The position numbers and the translations under genes are program-made. A DNA stretch of 64,000 nucleotides from Odoribacter sp. AF15-53 (GTDB lineage: Bacteria > Bacteroidota > Bacteroidia > Bacteroidales > Marinifilaceae), in assembly GCF_003479425.1 (NCBI RefSeq), contig NZ_QUHC01000005.1:310001-374000 (forward strand), written 5' to 3'. Below the pieces are notes generated by a model. That model was not told where the DNA came from. It made no database searches and saw only the letters and a program-made list of their open reading frames with translations. Shown piece after piece: positions 1 to 8,782 of the stretch (its first letter is position 1; each line of letters begins with the position of its first letter).

Positions 1-570
1 TTCTGCAATTTCTTCCGGGCATCCATTGTTTCGGAAAAGAAATTTCATTTTTTCCAGATAAGTATCATGTAGTAGTTTATTGTTACTGGAAAAAATATCT
101 TTTAATTTGGTATAGTCGTTGTGGTTGAGAGGTCTTGCGAGGAATTGTGTGGAAATGGAAATCCCGTCTCTTGCAGCATCGAAAGTTTCTCCTTTTTTTA
201 AGGCTTGAATCATATAATAATAATCTGTCCATTGGCCGGGAGAGTTTTGTTGCATGAATGCGACTACTGTAGGGTCGTTTAACTCGATGGTAGGTATTTG
301 GCGAAGTAAAGGTTTTATATCTTCTTTTTCTCCATTATTTTGTGTGATGTATTCTCCACTTTTTAGAATCATGAAGCAATTATTTTGAATGGTTAATGGG
401 ATATTTTTTTTGTCCATTCGTTTTATATTATCATGATAGGTTGTTGTAATATCTTTGGCAGAGGAAAATTCTTTCGACCATTTTTGTTTGAGATATTGAT
501 AAATATTTCCCTCTTGTGCGAAAAGGGGAAAATAGAGAAGCTGTAGAAATATGAGAATTCTTATTTTCAT
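1..570 (-). CDS. Secreted protein of unknown function (3' end cut by window edge)
   Basis: The minus-strand reading frame opens with ATG at 570 and stays open for 190 codons to the window edge, so only the N-terminal part is seen. It starts with a typical signal peptide (MKIRILIFLQLLYFPLFAQ, cleavage likely after FA), so the protein is exported to the periplasm or surface. The rest is Asn/Lys-rich and I do not recognise a domain. It lies 82 nt downstream of the metallopeptidase-like lipoprotein and has the same orientation, so it is probably the last visible gene of the FecR/SusCD locus. Function is unknown. Confidence 0.7.
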   Translation of the reverse strand, partial: MKIRILIFLQLLYFPLFAQEGNIYQYLKQKWSKEFSSAKDITTTYHDNIKRMDKKNIPLTIQNNCFMILKSGEYITQNNGEKEDIKPLLRQIPTIELNDPTVVAFMQQNSPGQWTDYYYMIQALKKGETFDAARDGISISTQFLARPLNHNDYTKLKDIFSSNNKLLHDTYLEKMKFLFRNNGCPEEIAE

Positions 571-652
571 GTTTTAAGATATGAAAAATGTATAAGGGAA
601 TAAAGTGTCAAAAGTCTATAAAAAACTTTTGACACTGTTTTAGTTATAACGT

Positions 653-1681
653 TTATTCTTGAGGACCTTTGGCTATCCCTTCAAGATCAATACCATAGTT
701 ATTTTTCATATGATTTGTTACAATCTCATATCTTTGATTAATAAGCGGATAGGTTGTTGGAGAATACTTCGTTTGAAATTCTGTTTTCGTATAGAACATA
801 GCGGCTCTTACATAACTGAGGAAATCCCGATATGGATAAGCTTCTTGTTCCCAACTTGGATTTGTGTATTCGCTTGTACCAGAGGGAACTTTTTCCCCAT
901 TTTTAAAGCCTCGGTAGATAATCTTAATAAAACCTCTAGTCATATAGTAATTTGGATTATCTTTTTGATTATCTGCGTTAACAATTGGGGTTGTATAGTC
1001 GATTCCATTTTTAAAGTCGTTTGGTTCAGTGATAATTCCATTTTGTAAGGCAGCTTCGATCATTAGATAAAGGAATACTGCACGTCTGATTTTAAGCGAT
1101 TGTTGATTCGGATTAGTTATTTCACTATTTGTAAAACTGATAGCCCAGTAATCAAAACCGTCTGTTTTTAATTCCACAAAATTTGGATTCCCAGTTCCCG
1201 TGCCAGTACCCGTACCTGTTCCCGTGCCTGTTCCCGTACCAGTACCCGTGCCTGTTCCCGTACCACTATCATCTGGATCTTCTCCCGGCAATAATCCCCT
1301 TAAATTATCAAGCATATATATTTTTACAGGTAATACGGTTTTTGCAATTTCGGGAGACACGTAATTGAGAACATGGCTCTTGAGAAAATTGAGATAATAT
1401 GGTACTTGTTCATCCGTGAGGTCGTTGCCGTAATATAATTTACCTGTTCCTAATGAGGTCCATTTACGATTAAGATCTTGCGCACTAACATCTTTGTATA
1501 TTAAGTACACGCCATAAATGTTATGAATTTCTTCAATCTCTTTATCCCATGAATTATTTCCCTGTGGAAATTCAAATCGAAGAACAGAGTAGTTACCGGA
1601 AGGTGTCATGTCATTTTCATGATAACAGCCTGTTATCATGAAAATGCAACTTAATGCGATTATAAATAGTTTCTGTTTCAT
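653..1681 (-). CDS. Metallopeptidase-like (Peptidase_Mx1-type) lipoprotein with Gly-Thr repeat, probably catalytically dead
   Basis: A 342-aa lipoprotein; the lipobox ITGC places the lipidated Cys at residue 19. Its position directly after susD and its C-terminal pattern (a D-F-L-S-Y-V segment, then a YEIVTNHMKNNYGIDLEGI tail) resemble the putative zinc-binding metallopeptidases (PF15890) that often accompany SusC/SusD. I find no HExxH motif; the region where it would be expected reads RAVFLYLMIEAALQNG. An uninterrupted run of 12 Gly-Thr pairs sits in the middle and is probably a flexible linker. The family assignment is by recall of pattern and is moderate. The protein may bind a substrate for the SusCD pair rather than cut it. 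It starts 10 nt after the susD stop. Confidence 0.6.
   Translation of the reverse strand: MKQKLFIIALSCIFMITGCYHENDMTPSGNYSVLRFEFPQGNNSWDKEIEEIHNIYGVYLIYKDVSAQDLNRKWTSLGTGKLYYGNDLTDEQVPYYLNFLKSHVLNYVSPEIAKTVLPVKIYMLDNLRGLLPGEDPDDSGTGTGTGTGTGTGTGTGTGTGTGTGNPNFVELKTDGFDYWAISFTNSEITNPNQQSLKIRRAVFLYLMIEAALQNGIITEPNDFKNGIDYTTPIVNADNQKDNPNYYMTRGFIKIIYRGFKNGEKVPSGTSEYTNPSWEQEAYPYRDFLSYVRAAMFYTKTEFQTKYSPTTYPLINQRYEIVTNHMKNNYGIDLEGIAKGPQE
1191..1264 (-). repeat. Tandem repeat encoding 12 Gly-Thr pairs
   Basis: A hexamer-based tandem repeat (GGN ACN) inside the metallopeptidase-like gene. It has a higher-order period of 24 nt repeated three times with third-position differences. Both periods are multiples of three, so copy-number change would lengthen or shorten the linker without shifting the frame. 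Confidence 0.9.
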
Positions 1682-1691
1682 GGTAATTGTT

Positions 1692-3254
1692 TTAATTAGA
1701 GGTTAAACTACCGTTGCGAGGAGAGGGTGCCAGTGGGTTTTGTTCCACTAGGTTATTTAATTCCAATGCGTCTGGGGGTAAAGGTAGGGTGTACCCAGGA
1801 TCATTTTCTTGTAATGTGTAAACGATCGTGGATGTTGCATCCGGGAACCACGTGTGTTTCATCTCTTTCATTCCCCAACGGCGTAAATCAAACCACCGGT
1901 GATCTTCAAAACATAATTCTCGACGTCGTTCGTCATGTATAAACGTAATTAATTCATCTGGATCAGAAATGTTTTTTTCCTGATAATCTGAAGGGAATCG
2001 GTATGTTCGAAGTTCATTTAGTAAACGTAGAGCTTCTGTTCCTGCATTTGCATTCCCAGACTTGTTTAACATGGCATTTGCTTCACAGAAATTCAAATAA
2101 GCCTCTGACAAGCGAAAACTTCTACTGAAAATACCAGTCCCTGCCGTTGGTTGATAATATCTGGAAGAACTTACATTCACTTTTCCGAATGCAGAAGGCA
2201 TTGCTTCCACTTCATTGTTTGCGTTCGTGATTTCATACGAACTACGAATGATGTAACGATCTTTACGTAGGTCTCCTGCTGTTTCATCAAAACTTTTCAT
2301 CAGTTCCTCCGAGGCTCTGAAAAACGGACGTCCTTCTTTTCCCGCACTTATATTGTAGACATAATGAGTAACGTCGTTCATGCTCCCGTATACCCAGATC
2401 ACTTCGGTAGAGTTGGTGTAGGAGTGGTAGTTTATATAAGAGGGAGAGTCGGGATTGAAGTCAATTGTTTTTAGATCCAAAAGACGGAAATTCTCGTTCT
2501 GGATAACATTATTGGCATAAGTAGCAGCTTTTTCCCATTGTTCCATGTATAAGTAAACTCTGGAAAGGAGTAGTTGTACCATGGGAAGGCTTGTTCTCCA
2601 ATTTGCTTGCCATTGTTGGTCTGTGGGTAATGATTGATATAAGCGTTCTGCTTCCAGAAGGTCATCTAATATTTGTGAATAAACTTCTTCTACTGTATTT
2701 CTTTTTAATTCGGATTCTTCAATTCCACTGTTTAATTTTAGAGGAACTCCTAATGCCATTTTATTGCTATTATAGGGTGCTCCGAAAATATTGACCAAGT
2801 TGAAGTAAAAGTAGCCACGAAGAGCTAATGCTTGAGCCTTTACGGAATTAATCGTGTTTACATCATCATTTATATCAACAATGTAATCCAGAACGGCATT
2901 GGCTCCCAGTATTAAAGTGTAATAGCTTTTGTAAATATTAAATGTTGTTACCCCGGCAGTTTCCATGACCTCGTACATGTTCGATTGCCAAGAATAAGGA
3001 GCCCACCAAGCATTAGCGTCTGTACCGGTATTTAATTCTTGATAAGGAGCAGAAGTAACATCGTCATCTAATAGATAAAGGAAAATGTTTAATCCCGAGA
3101 TATCACTACGAGGGTAAGCTTCTCCCAGTAGAAGTTCATTCATTGAGTTAGCATCCTTGGGTACAAATTCACTCTTGGATTTGGGTTCCAGAAAATCTCC
3201 GCACCCTCCCAGAATCAAGCTGATAATAAAGATAAATATGATTTGTTGTTTCAT
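1692..3254 (-). CDS. susD-like: RagB/SusD family nutrient-binding outer-membrane lipoprotein
   Basis: A 520-aa surface lipoprotein (lipobox LGGC, Cys at 18) of the RagB/SusD family. It forms the lid that binds substrate over its SusC partner. Typical features are the early DFLEPKSKSEF segment, the TPR-like helices in the middle (ALALRGYFYFNLVNIFGAPY, the classic SusD signature), and the C-terminal block FIHDERRRELCFEDHRWFDLRRWG. It starts 11 nt after the susC stop, so the two are co-transcribed. The substrate cannot be read from the sequence. The adjacent sigma/FecR pair, peptidase-like and thioredoxin-like genes hint at a protein, peptide or metal-ligand source rather than a glycan; no glycosidase is present. 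Confidence 0.93.
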   Translation of the reverse strand: MKQQIIFIFIISLILGGCGDFLEPKSKSEFVPKDANSMNELLLGEAYPRSDISGLNIFLYLLDDDVTSAPYQELNTGTDANAWWAPYSWQSNMYEVMETAGVTTFNIYKSYYTLILGANAVLDYIVDINDDVNTINSVKAQALALRGYFYFNLVNIFGAPYNSNKMALGVPLKLNSGIEESELKRNTVEEVYSQILDDLLEAERLYQSLPTDQQWQANWRTSLPMVQLLLSRVYLYMEQWEKAATYANNVIQNENFRLLDLKTIDFNPDSPSYINYHSYTNSTEVIWVYGSMNDVTHYVYNISAGKEGRPFFRASEELMKSFDETAGDLRKDRYIIRSSYEITNANNEVEAMPSAFGKVNVSSSRYYQPTAGTGIFSRSFRLSEAYLNFCEANAMLNKSGNANAGTEALRLLNELRTYRFPSDYQEKNISDPDELITFIHDERRRELCFEDHRWFDLRRWGMKEMKHTWFPDATSTIVYTLQENDPGYTLPLPPDALELNNLVEQNPLAPSPRNGSLTSN

Positions 3255-3265
3255 AATGATTTTTT

Positions 3266-6200
3266 TTAAAATCCGACACTTAAACCGAACGAGAATATCT
3301 TGGGCATAACACTATCTCCCAATTCTGGGTCAAAACCATTAAAACGGCTACTACCTATAACAAACGGGTTATTCACGTTTGCGCTGATAGAACAATTGGT
3401 CGCCCCGAATTTGGAACATATCTGAGCGGGAATATTCCAGGATAGAGAGATTTGCGTGCAACGTAAAAAAGAAGCATTAACAACCATGGCATCAGAGTTT
3501 CCCCACATAGCATAGATGGAATTTGATGACGTTCCGTCCGGGAGTTTTATGTTGTATACATCTTCGACGGATGTGTATAAGGCCGGATAAATCGTGTGTT
3601 TCTCGTCTCCCGGTTTTTGCCACCGTTTTAATAGGTCCTTCGATAAATTGTAAAAAGGAGTGGGCAATTTCCCGTAATTGAAATTCTGATAAGGATTGGG
3701 GAGGCGTTTTTTGGCTCCGAGTAACACGGAAAAGTTTACTCCTAATGATAAACTTTTGTAACGGATACGTGTATTAATACCTCCGGTGAAATAAGGATCT
3801 TTTTGACCGGAATATACCAGAAATGTAGTGGGATCAATGTCCGGATCTGCTTCTTCGAAATCAATCAGATTGAATGTCGGGTAGCCTGTTTCCGGGTCTA
3901 GACCGGCAAAAGAATATGACCAAAATGCACTAAGCGGGTAACCTTTTTTTAAGAAACGATCACTGCTACCCGAGATGAAATCACTTTTGGTTATTTTATC
4001 AGCTTTGGTTCGAATGTCATCATTTTGAGTTTTATTCCAGTTTTTAGAGGCATTGAAACCGATCGTCCATGCGAAATCTTTTCTTTGGTAGGGAGTGATA
4101 TTCATGGAGTATTCTAACCCGTGATTATGGATACGTCCCCCGTTCAGTCTCATGGTGTTCATACCGTATTCTTGGGCTATGTCTTGGTTGATAATGGCAT
4201 TTGAACGTCTACCGTAATATTCCAGACTCATGGTTATGCCATTAAATAATTGTAGATCCAAGCCCAAGTTCCAAGTTTTTGTCCGTTCCCATTTTAATAG
4301 AGGGTTAGGTAGGCTCGATATGGTTAAATAGTATTCATTATAACCGGACAGAATTCCTTGGTATTGGGTGATAAGGTCCGGACTTACAGAGGTCACAACA
4401 TTTCCTTGAACCCCATACGTGGCGCGTATATTCAGTTGATTGAGCCAGGAAAGATGAGCTTTAACGAATTCTTCTTCTGCCATTCTCCAGGATACGCCCA
4501 AAGAATAAGTCGGGTCGAATTGTTTATTGGCATCTTGTCCGAATCGGTTTGATGCATCCGATCTAATATTAGCGTTGAACACGTAGCGATCTTTCAGGGA
4601 GTAGGCGAATGTGGCGAAAAATGATACGTAGTTGTTTGTAATCGTTGTGTTTTTCCAACCTCCTTGGTATAATTTATCTAATGCTCCCCAAGAAATGGGA
4701 ACGGTTCCGCCAACAGGTGTTACTTCTGTCGGACGCGTAGGGCTGACTAAGATCTCACCTCTTTCGGGTACATATCCCCAAACCGTGTTCGTGTTATTTT
4801 TATTGTCTTCGGAGCGTATCTCCATACCAGCCATTGCGTTAATTCGATGAATTTCGTTGATGGTTTTGGAGAAAACGACTTTGTGTTGCATATTGTAGGA
4901 AGTATTACTTGTTGCATTGGTTGCCAATTCTCCTCCGAATGGTAATAAAGCAGCCTTGAATTTGGCAGAACCGGAAGTTTCCGAGCCATAGGCGTAACCG
5001 CGATAGTTTTGCTCGATATAAGAAGTCTTTTCTCCCGCAAATGATTCTGAATTATTTATGCTGTATGCTATACTCCCAACGAATTGGTATTTTAGCCAAT
5101 CCGTGATACTCCAATCCGCGTTGACTGATACGTTAAAGTTCTTGGAGTTGTTTTTAGAGTAGCTGTTTTCCATTTCGTTCAGGATATTGTATCCGTATTC
5201 GAGTTGTCCGGTTCTGTTTAACTGATAATTGTAATATTGTTTATAAAATACATATTCCCCGTTTTCATCGTAAGCGGGAATAGCCCGGCTTGTCTGGGTT
5301 GCATAACTTTCAGGGGTAACTCCCGGCCCATATCCTTTCCTGTCATTGAAAGAACCGCTCAGGTTAAATGTAATTAGCAGAGATTTTGTGAATTGAGTGC
5401 TGACATTCAAACGAGAGGTGAATTGTGTCATGTCATCCCCTTTTTGAGTGCCATGGTTTGACGAGTAACCGAACGAAGCGTTGTATGTTACTTTTTGAGT
5501 ACCTCCGGAGATACTTAGGTTGTGATTATGGCTGAAAGAATTCCGGCACAAAATATCGAACCAATCCGTATTACATGTTTCCAGTCTTTCCATTTGTTTC
5601 ATGAAGTCATTTTCGTTGATTAGCCGGTTGTTGTACATGGCCATCAATCCTTCGTAAGTATATATTTGTGGAAGAGGATCCGATTGGTACCTGACTCCCG
5701 CATCATAAGCTTCTTTGCTGAATTGAATTCGTTCTTTAGAATTCATGTAATTGAACATTCCGTAATTCGGGCGGGTTCTAAATGAAAAATTGGTAGAATA
5801 ACGGATGCTTGTTCTCTCTGCACTTCCTTTCTTCGTTGTAATTACGATTACCCCGTTAGAAGCTTTTGATCCATAAATTGCAGTGGCAGAGGCATCTTTT
5901 AAGACCGTGATGGTTTCAATATCGGACGGGTTTAACCATGATATCTGATTCCCGATTAAATTTCTCATATCTTCCGTGACGGCAGAACTGGCATCTATCG
6001 GAAGCGGGTCTGGTTGGATAATACCGTCTACAACCCATAGCGGGTCCGTGTTTCCGAGAATTGTCGATGTCCCCCGGATGGTGATTTTGGGAGTACTCCC
6101 GATACGAGAAGAGGAGTTGATAACAACCATTCCCGGGATTTTTCCTTGTAGCATCTGGTCGATGGAGTTATACGCCGGCATCATAATGTCTTCTGCTTTC

Positions 6201-6856
6201 ACCGTGGTGTATGCCCCAACCATATCTTTACGGGGAAGACTGCTGTATCCGGTTGATACGACGGTTACTTCTTCCAGTTGGGAAGCATCTGTCTTCATGG
6301 TAATTTTTAGCGGTTTATCATCCGTGCATTTTATCACTTGGGTTTGCATTCCAACAAAAGAGAATATCAGGGAGTTTTCATTTTGACTGGGTAACGTGAT
6401 GCTGAAATTTCCCTTTGCATCCGTGGAAACACCCATGGAAGTTCCTCGAATAAGTACCGTTACTCCGGGAAGAGTTCCTCCATTCTCATCAAATACGGTT
6501 CCCTTGATGGTTCTTTTTGTCTGTGGTTCTTCCGGTTGCTCTTTGACCACGACAACTCCTTCAACCATGGAATAAGCTAAGTTGAAATGTTTCAATACAA
6601 TGTCGATAGCTTGTTTTGTAGGGATATTTTTGACAATGAGGTCTTTACACCTTTTGTCTTTCACCTTTTCCAGGTTGTACATGAATTTTACTCCGGTCTG
6701 TTTGCGGAACTCGTTAATGACCTCCACGAAAGAAGCATCTTTGTAGTTCAGGTTTACTGTACTATTTTGTGCATGTATTGTGCTATTGCACAATAATGAA
6801 ACGGATAAGAATAGAAAACTAACAAAAATGTGCGCTGTTCTTTTCTTTTTTTTCAT
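3266..6856 (-). CDS. susC-like: SusC/RagA TonB-dependent transporter with N-terminal STN signalling domain
   Basis: A 1196-aa outer-membrane transporter. After a signal peptide comes an STN (secretin/TonB short N-terminal) domain at about 30-105 (NYKDASFVEVINEFRKQTG), then a carboxypeptidase-D-regulatory-like domain at about 115-195 (GTVFDENGGTLPGVTVLIRG), a plug with the SusC signature (DPLWVVDGI; TVLKDASATAIYGSKASNGV), and a long beta-barrel ending in Phe. An STN domain is what lets a transporter signal to FecR, and a FecR and ECF sigma factor lie immediately upstream. I infer a trans-envelope signalling loop in which substrate binding induces the operon. It forms a unit with the susD gene 11 nt downstream. 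Confidence 0.96.
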   Translation of the reverse strand: MKKKKRTAHIFVSFLFLSVSLLCNSTIHAQNSTVNLNYKDASFVEVINEFRKQTGVKFMYNLEKVKDKRCKDLIVKNIPTKQAIDIVLKHFNLAYSMVEGVVVVKEQPEEPQTKRTIKGTVFDENGGTLPGVTVLIRGTSMGVSTDAKGNFSITLPSQNENSLIFSFVGMQTQVIKCTDDKPLKITMKTDASQLEEVTVVSTGYSSLPRKDMVGAYTTVKAEDIMMPAYNSIDQMLQGKIPGMVVINSSSRIGSTPKITIRGTSTILGNTDPLWVVDGIIQPDPLPIDASSAVTEDMRNLIGNQISWLNPSDIETITVLKDASATAIYGSKASNGVIVITTKKGSAERTSIRYSTNFSFRTRPNYGMFNYMNSKERIQFSKEAYDAGVRYQSDPLPQIYTYEGLMAMYNNRLINENDFMKQMERLETCNTDWFDILCRNSFSHNHNLSISGGTQKVTYNASFGYSSNHGTQKGDDMTQFTSRLNVSTQFTKSLLITFNLSGSFNDRKGYGPGVTPESYATQTSRAIPAYDENGEYVFYKQYYNYQLNRTGQLEYGYNILNEMENSYSKNNSKNFNVSVNADWSITDWLKYQFVGSIAYSINNSESFAGEKTSYIEQNYRGYAYGSETSGSAKFKAALLPFGGELATNATSNTSYNMQHKVVFSKTINEIHRINAMAGMEIRSEDNKNNTNTVWGYVPERGEILVSPTRPTEVTPVGGTVPISWGALDKLYQGGWKNTTITNNYVSFFATFAYSLKDRYVFNANIRSDASNRFGQDANKQFDPTYSLGVSWRMAEEEFVKAHLSWLNQLNIRATYGVQGNVVTSVSPDLITQYQGILSGYNEYYLTISSLPNPLLKWERTKTWNLGLDLQLFNGITMSLEYYGRRSNAIINQDIAQEYGMNTMRLNGGRIHNHGLEYSMNITPYQRKDFAWTIGFNASKNWNKTQNDDIRTKADKITKSDFISGSSDRFLKKGYPLSAFWSYSFAGLDPETGYPTFNLIDFEEADPDIDPTTFLVYSGQKDPYFTGGINTRIRYKSLSLGVNFSVLLGAKKRLPNPYQNFNYGKLPTPFYNLSKDLLKRWQKPGDEKHTIYPALYTSVEDVYNIKLPDGTSSNSIYAMWGNSDAMVVNASFLRCTQISLSWNIPAQICSKFGATNCSISANVNNPFVIGSSRFNGFDPELGDSVMPKIFSFGLSVGF

Positions 6857-6904
6857 AATGTTATTAATTGAGTTTGTATAATTGTTGAAACCATTTGTAG
6901 TTTC

Positions 6905-8035
6905 TTACATTCCAATAATTAAATTCTTCCCTTGAACTTCTATTTTCACATCCGAACTTTTCTCGAACATCTCGATGAACGTACCTATATTTTTGAAGCG
7001 ACTCAAATCACCGGAGAAGTGTAGATTTTTAGCTCTTTCATGCGTGTAGAAAACATGGATGTCATACCATCTTTCGAGTTGATACATAATGTCTTCCAGT
7101 CTCATTTCTTGGAATAAAAACATACCGTTTTTCCAAGAGGTGGCATATTGCGTGTCTACTGTCTTTATTTCTGTTTGTCCCTTAGTTTTTATGATAATCT
7201 GTTGGCTAGGGGTCAGGATAAGTTGTTGGCCATCAGGTAAGCAATAGGCAATTTTCCCGTTAATAAGCGTGGTCACGCTTTCCCGGCTTTCCGGGTAATT
7301 GTTCACGTTGAATTCTGTTCCAAGAACGCGAATATTACCTTTATTGGTTTTTACGATAAAAGGAGTATTCGTGTGGTTTACCTCAAAATATGCTTCTCCG
7401 GATATAGTAACTTCCCGGACCGAGTCTACGAAATTGACGGGATATTCTAGCCGGGAATCGGAATTTAGCCATACTTTTGTTCCGTCGGATAATGTCAGGA
7501 AAAATTCTCCGCCCCGTGGAACTACTAATGTGTTGTAGATGATTCCCGACGGGACTTGGGATGATGGGTTATAATGTAAACCTGTTGTGTCGATTTGAAT
7601 TATGGTCTCGTTTTGCCTTATAATTTGCCCGGAATCCCGGTTTAATTTTACTTTCCGTCCATCGTGCGTGATTAATAATGCTTGTTGTTTTCCGGGATGT
7701 ATATCGGCAAAATATGTTTCATTATAATATTGGGGGGTATGCTGTTTTTGCCAAATATACAAGAGGGTACCCGAGCCGATTACAAGCAAAAGAATGCAGG
7801 CAACCTTGAGATAGGAGGATATAATTGCTTTTTTCGGGGGAACAATATTTTTGTGGTATGCTTTTAGATAGTCAAACCGTTCTTGTTCCTCTATTTTTTT
7901 GTGAAGATACTGGCTGTCTGATAATTTTTGAGCAATATCTTTCAGGCGAGAATCCTCGTGTGGGACTTTTTCCTCCCTGTTTAGGATTTGTCGAAATAGC
8001 CATTCGGACTTATCAAATAAAGAGTTCCATTTCAT
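6905..8035 (-). CDS. fecR: FecR family anti-sigma factor
   Basis: A 376-aa single-pass inner-membrane protein. A cytoplasmic N-terminal region of about 75 residues is followed by a membrane helix (about 72-94, VACILLLVIGSGTLLYIW), then a periplasmic FecR domain with the signatures VPRGGEFFLTLSDGTKVWLN and EVTISGEAYFEV, and a C-terminal DUF4974-like region. It holds the ECF sigma factor encoded just upstream and receives the signal from the STN domain of the SusC encoded 48 nt downstream. Length and order are standard for Bacteroidetes. Confidence 0.95.
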   Translation of the reverse strand: MKWNSLFDKSEWLFRQILNREEKVPHEDSRLKDIAQKLSDSQYLHKKIEEQERFDYLKAYHKNIVPPKKAIISSYLKVACILLLVIGSGTLLYIWQKQHTPQYYNETYFADIHPGKQQALLITHDGRKVKLNRDSGQIIRQNETIIQIDTTGLHYNPSSQVPSGIIYNTLVVPRGGEFFLTLSDGTKVWLNSDSRLEYPVNFVDSVREVTISGEAYFEVNHTNTPFIVKTNKGNIRVLGTEFNVNNYPESRESVTTLINGKIAYCLPDGQQLILTPSQQIIIKTKGQTEIKTVDTQYATSWKNGMFLFQEMRLEDIMYQLERWYDIHVFYTHERAKNLHFSGDLSRFKNIGTFIEMFEKSSDVKIEVQGKNLIIGM

Positions 8036-8117
8036 GATATAATCTTTTGTTATCGATTATATCCCAAAAGTGATTTGGCGGGTGACAGTAAATATGAAAA
8101 TTATTTACTATTCCGGG

Positions 8118-8684
8118 TTATTTCAAGATTTCCAGTAACAATAGCAGGCTGAAATATTGTTTCAGGTTTTCTTTTAAAAACGAGTATGCTCTTTTTTTCT
8201 GGGTTTTGACCGTGTTGATACTTATTCCCAGTTGTAAGGCAATTTCTTGAACAGAGAATCCTTCGAGGCTTAATTGTAATATCGTTTTACGTTGATCGGG
8301 AAGAAGAGCTATTGCAGCCCGTAGTTTACGGATTACGTCTTCTTCTGCGGCCATGTAAAAGATGTCGTCCTCGGCCTCCGATTGTGTTGAACTCCATTCT
8401 GATTTTCGTTTGTCTTCAACTTTTTTATCCCGGATGTATTTTAATGTATTATTATAAACGGATTTGTATAGATAAGAAGATAATATTTTAATGTCCTGGA
8501 AATACAAATCCGATTTCCAGATCATAATCAAACATTCTTGAACAATGTCTTCAGCGACACTTGTTTCGTTTATGATCGAAGAAGAGTAATTGCATAATGC
8601 TCCATAATAAAAACGATATAATTCTTTCCATGCACGGGGATCTTTATTATTTATTCCTTGTATGAATTTATCGAGTTTTATCAT
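8118..8684 (-). CDS. ECF RNA polymerase sigma factor (sigma-70 family)
   Basis: A 188-aa ECF sigma factor starting at MIKLDKFIQGINNKDPRAW. A longer in-frame ORF begins at 8735, but its extra 17 residues run into a hairpin region and look non-coding. Region 2 is at about 10-80 (AEDIVQECLIMIWK) and region 4 at about 125-180 (LLPDQRKTILQLSLEGFSVQ, then an HTH with LGISINTVKTQKKRAYSFLK). It presumably transcribes the FecR-SusC-SusD locus when released by the FecR encoded 82 nt downstream. No strong Shine-Dalgarno is visible, as is common in Bacteroidetes. Confidence 0.93.
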   Translation of the reverse strand: MIKLDKFIQGINNKDPRAWKELYRFYYGALCNYSSSIINETSVAEDIVQECLIMIWKSDLYFQDIKILSSYLYKSVYNNTLKYIRDKKVEDKRKSEWSSTQSEAEDDIFYMAAEEDVIRKLRAAIALLPDQRKTILQLSLEGFSVQEIALQLGISINTVKTQKKRAYSFLKENLKQYFSLLLLLEILK

Positions 8685-8733
8685 GATGGTGGTGGCTTTT
8701 AATTGTAAAAAAGCAAAAAACAGTTGAAATAAC

Positions 8734-8763
8734 AAAGTACAATCACGTAAATGATTGTACTTT
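8734..8763 (-). terminator. Hairpin between thioredoxin-like gene and sigma factor gene
   Basis: A perfect 12-bp inverted repeat (8734-8745 and 8752-8763) with a 6-nt loop, 20 nt past the stop of the thioredoxin-like gene. On the minus strand the stem ends in TTT and is followed by GTTATTT, a moderate intrinsic terminator. It probably separates the lipoprotein transcript from the sigma/FecR transcript. Confidence 0.6.
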
Positions 8764-8782
8764 TATGATTTCTCCCTGTTTT

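Noticed and set aside
1191..1264. CRISPR-like or non-coding repeat
   Set aside because: It is an in-frame coding repeat (Gly-Thr) inside an intact lipoprotein gene.
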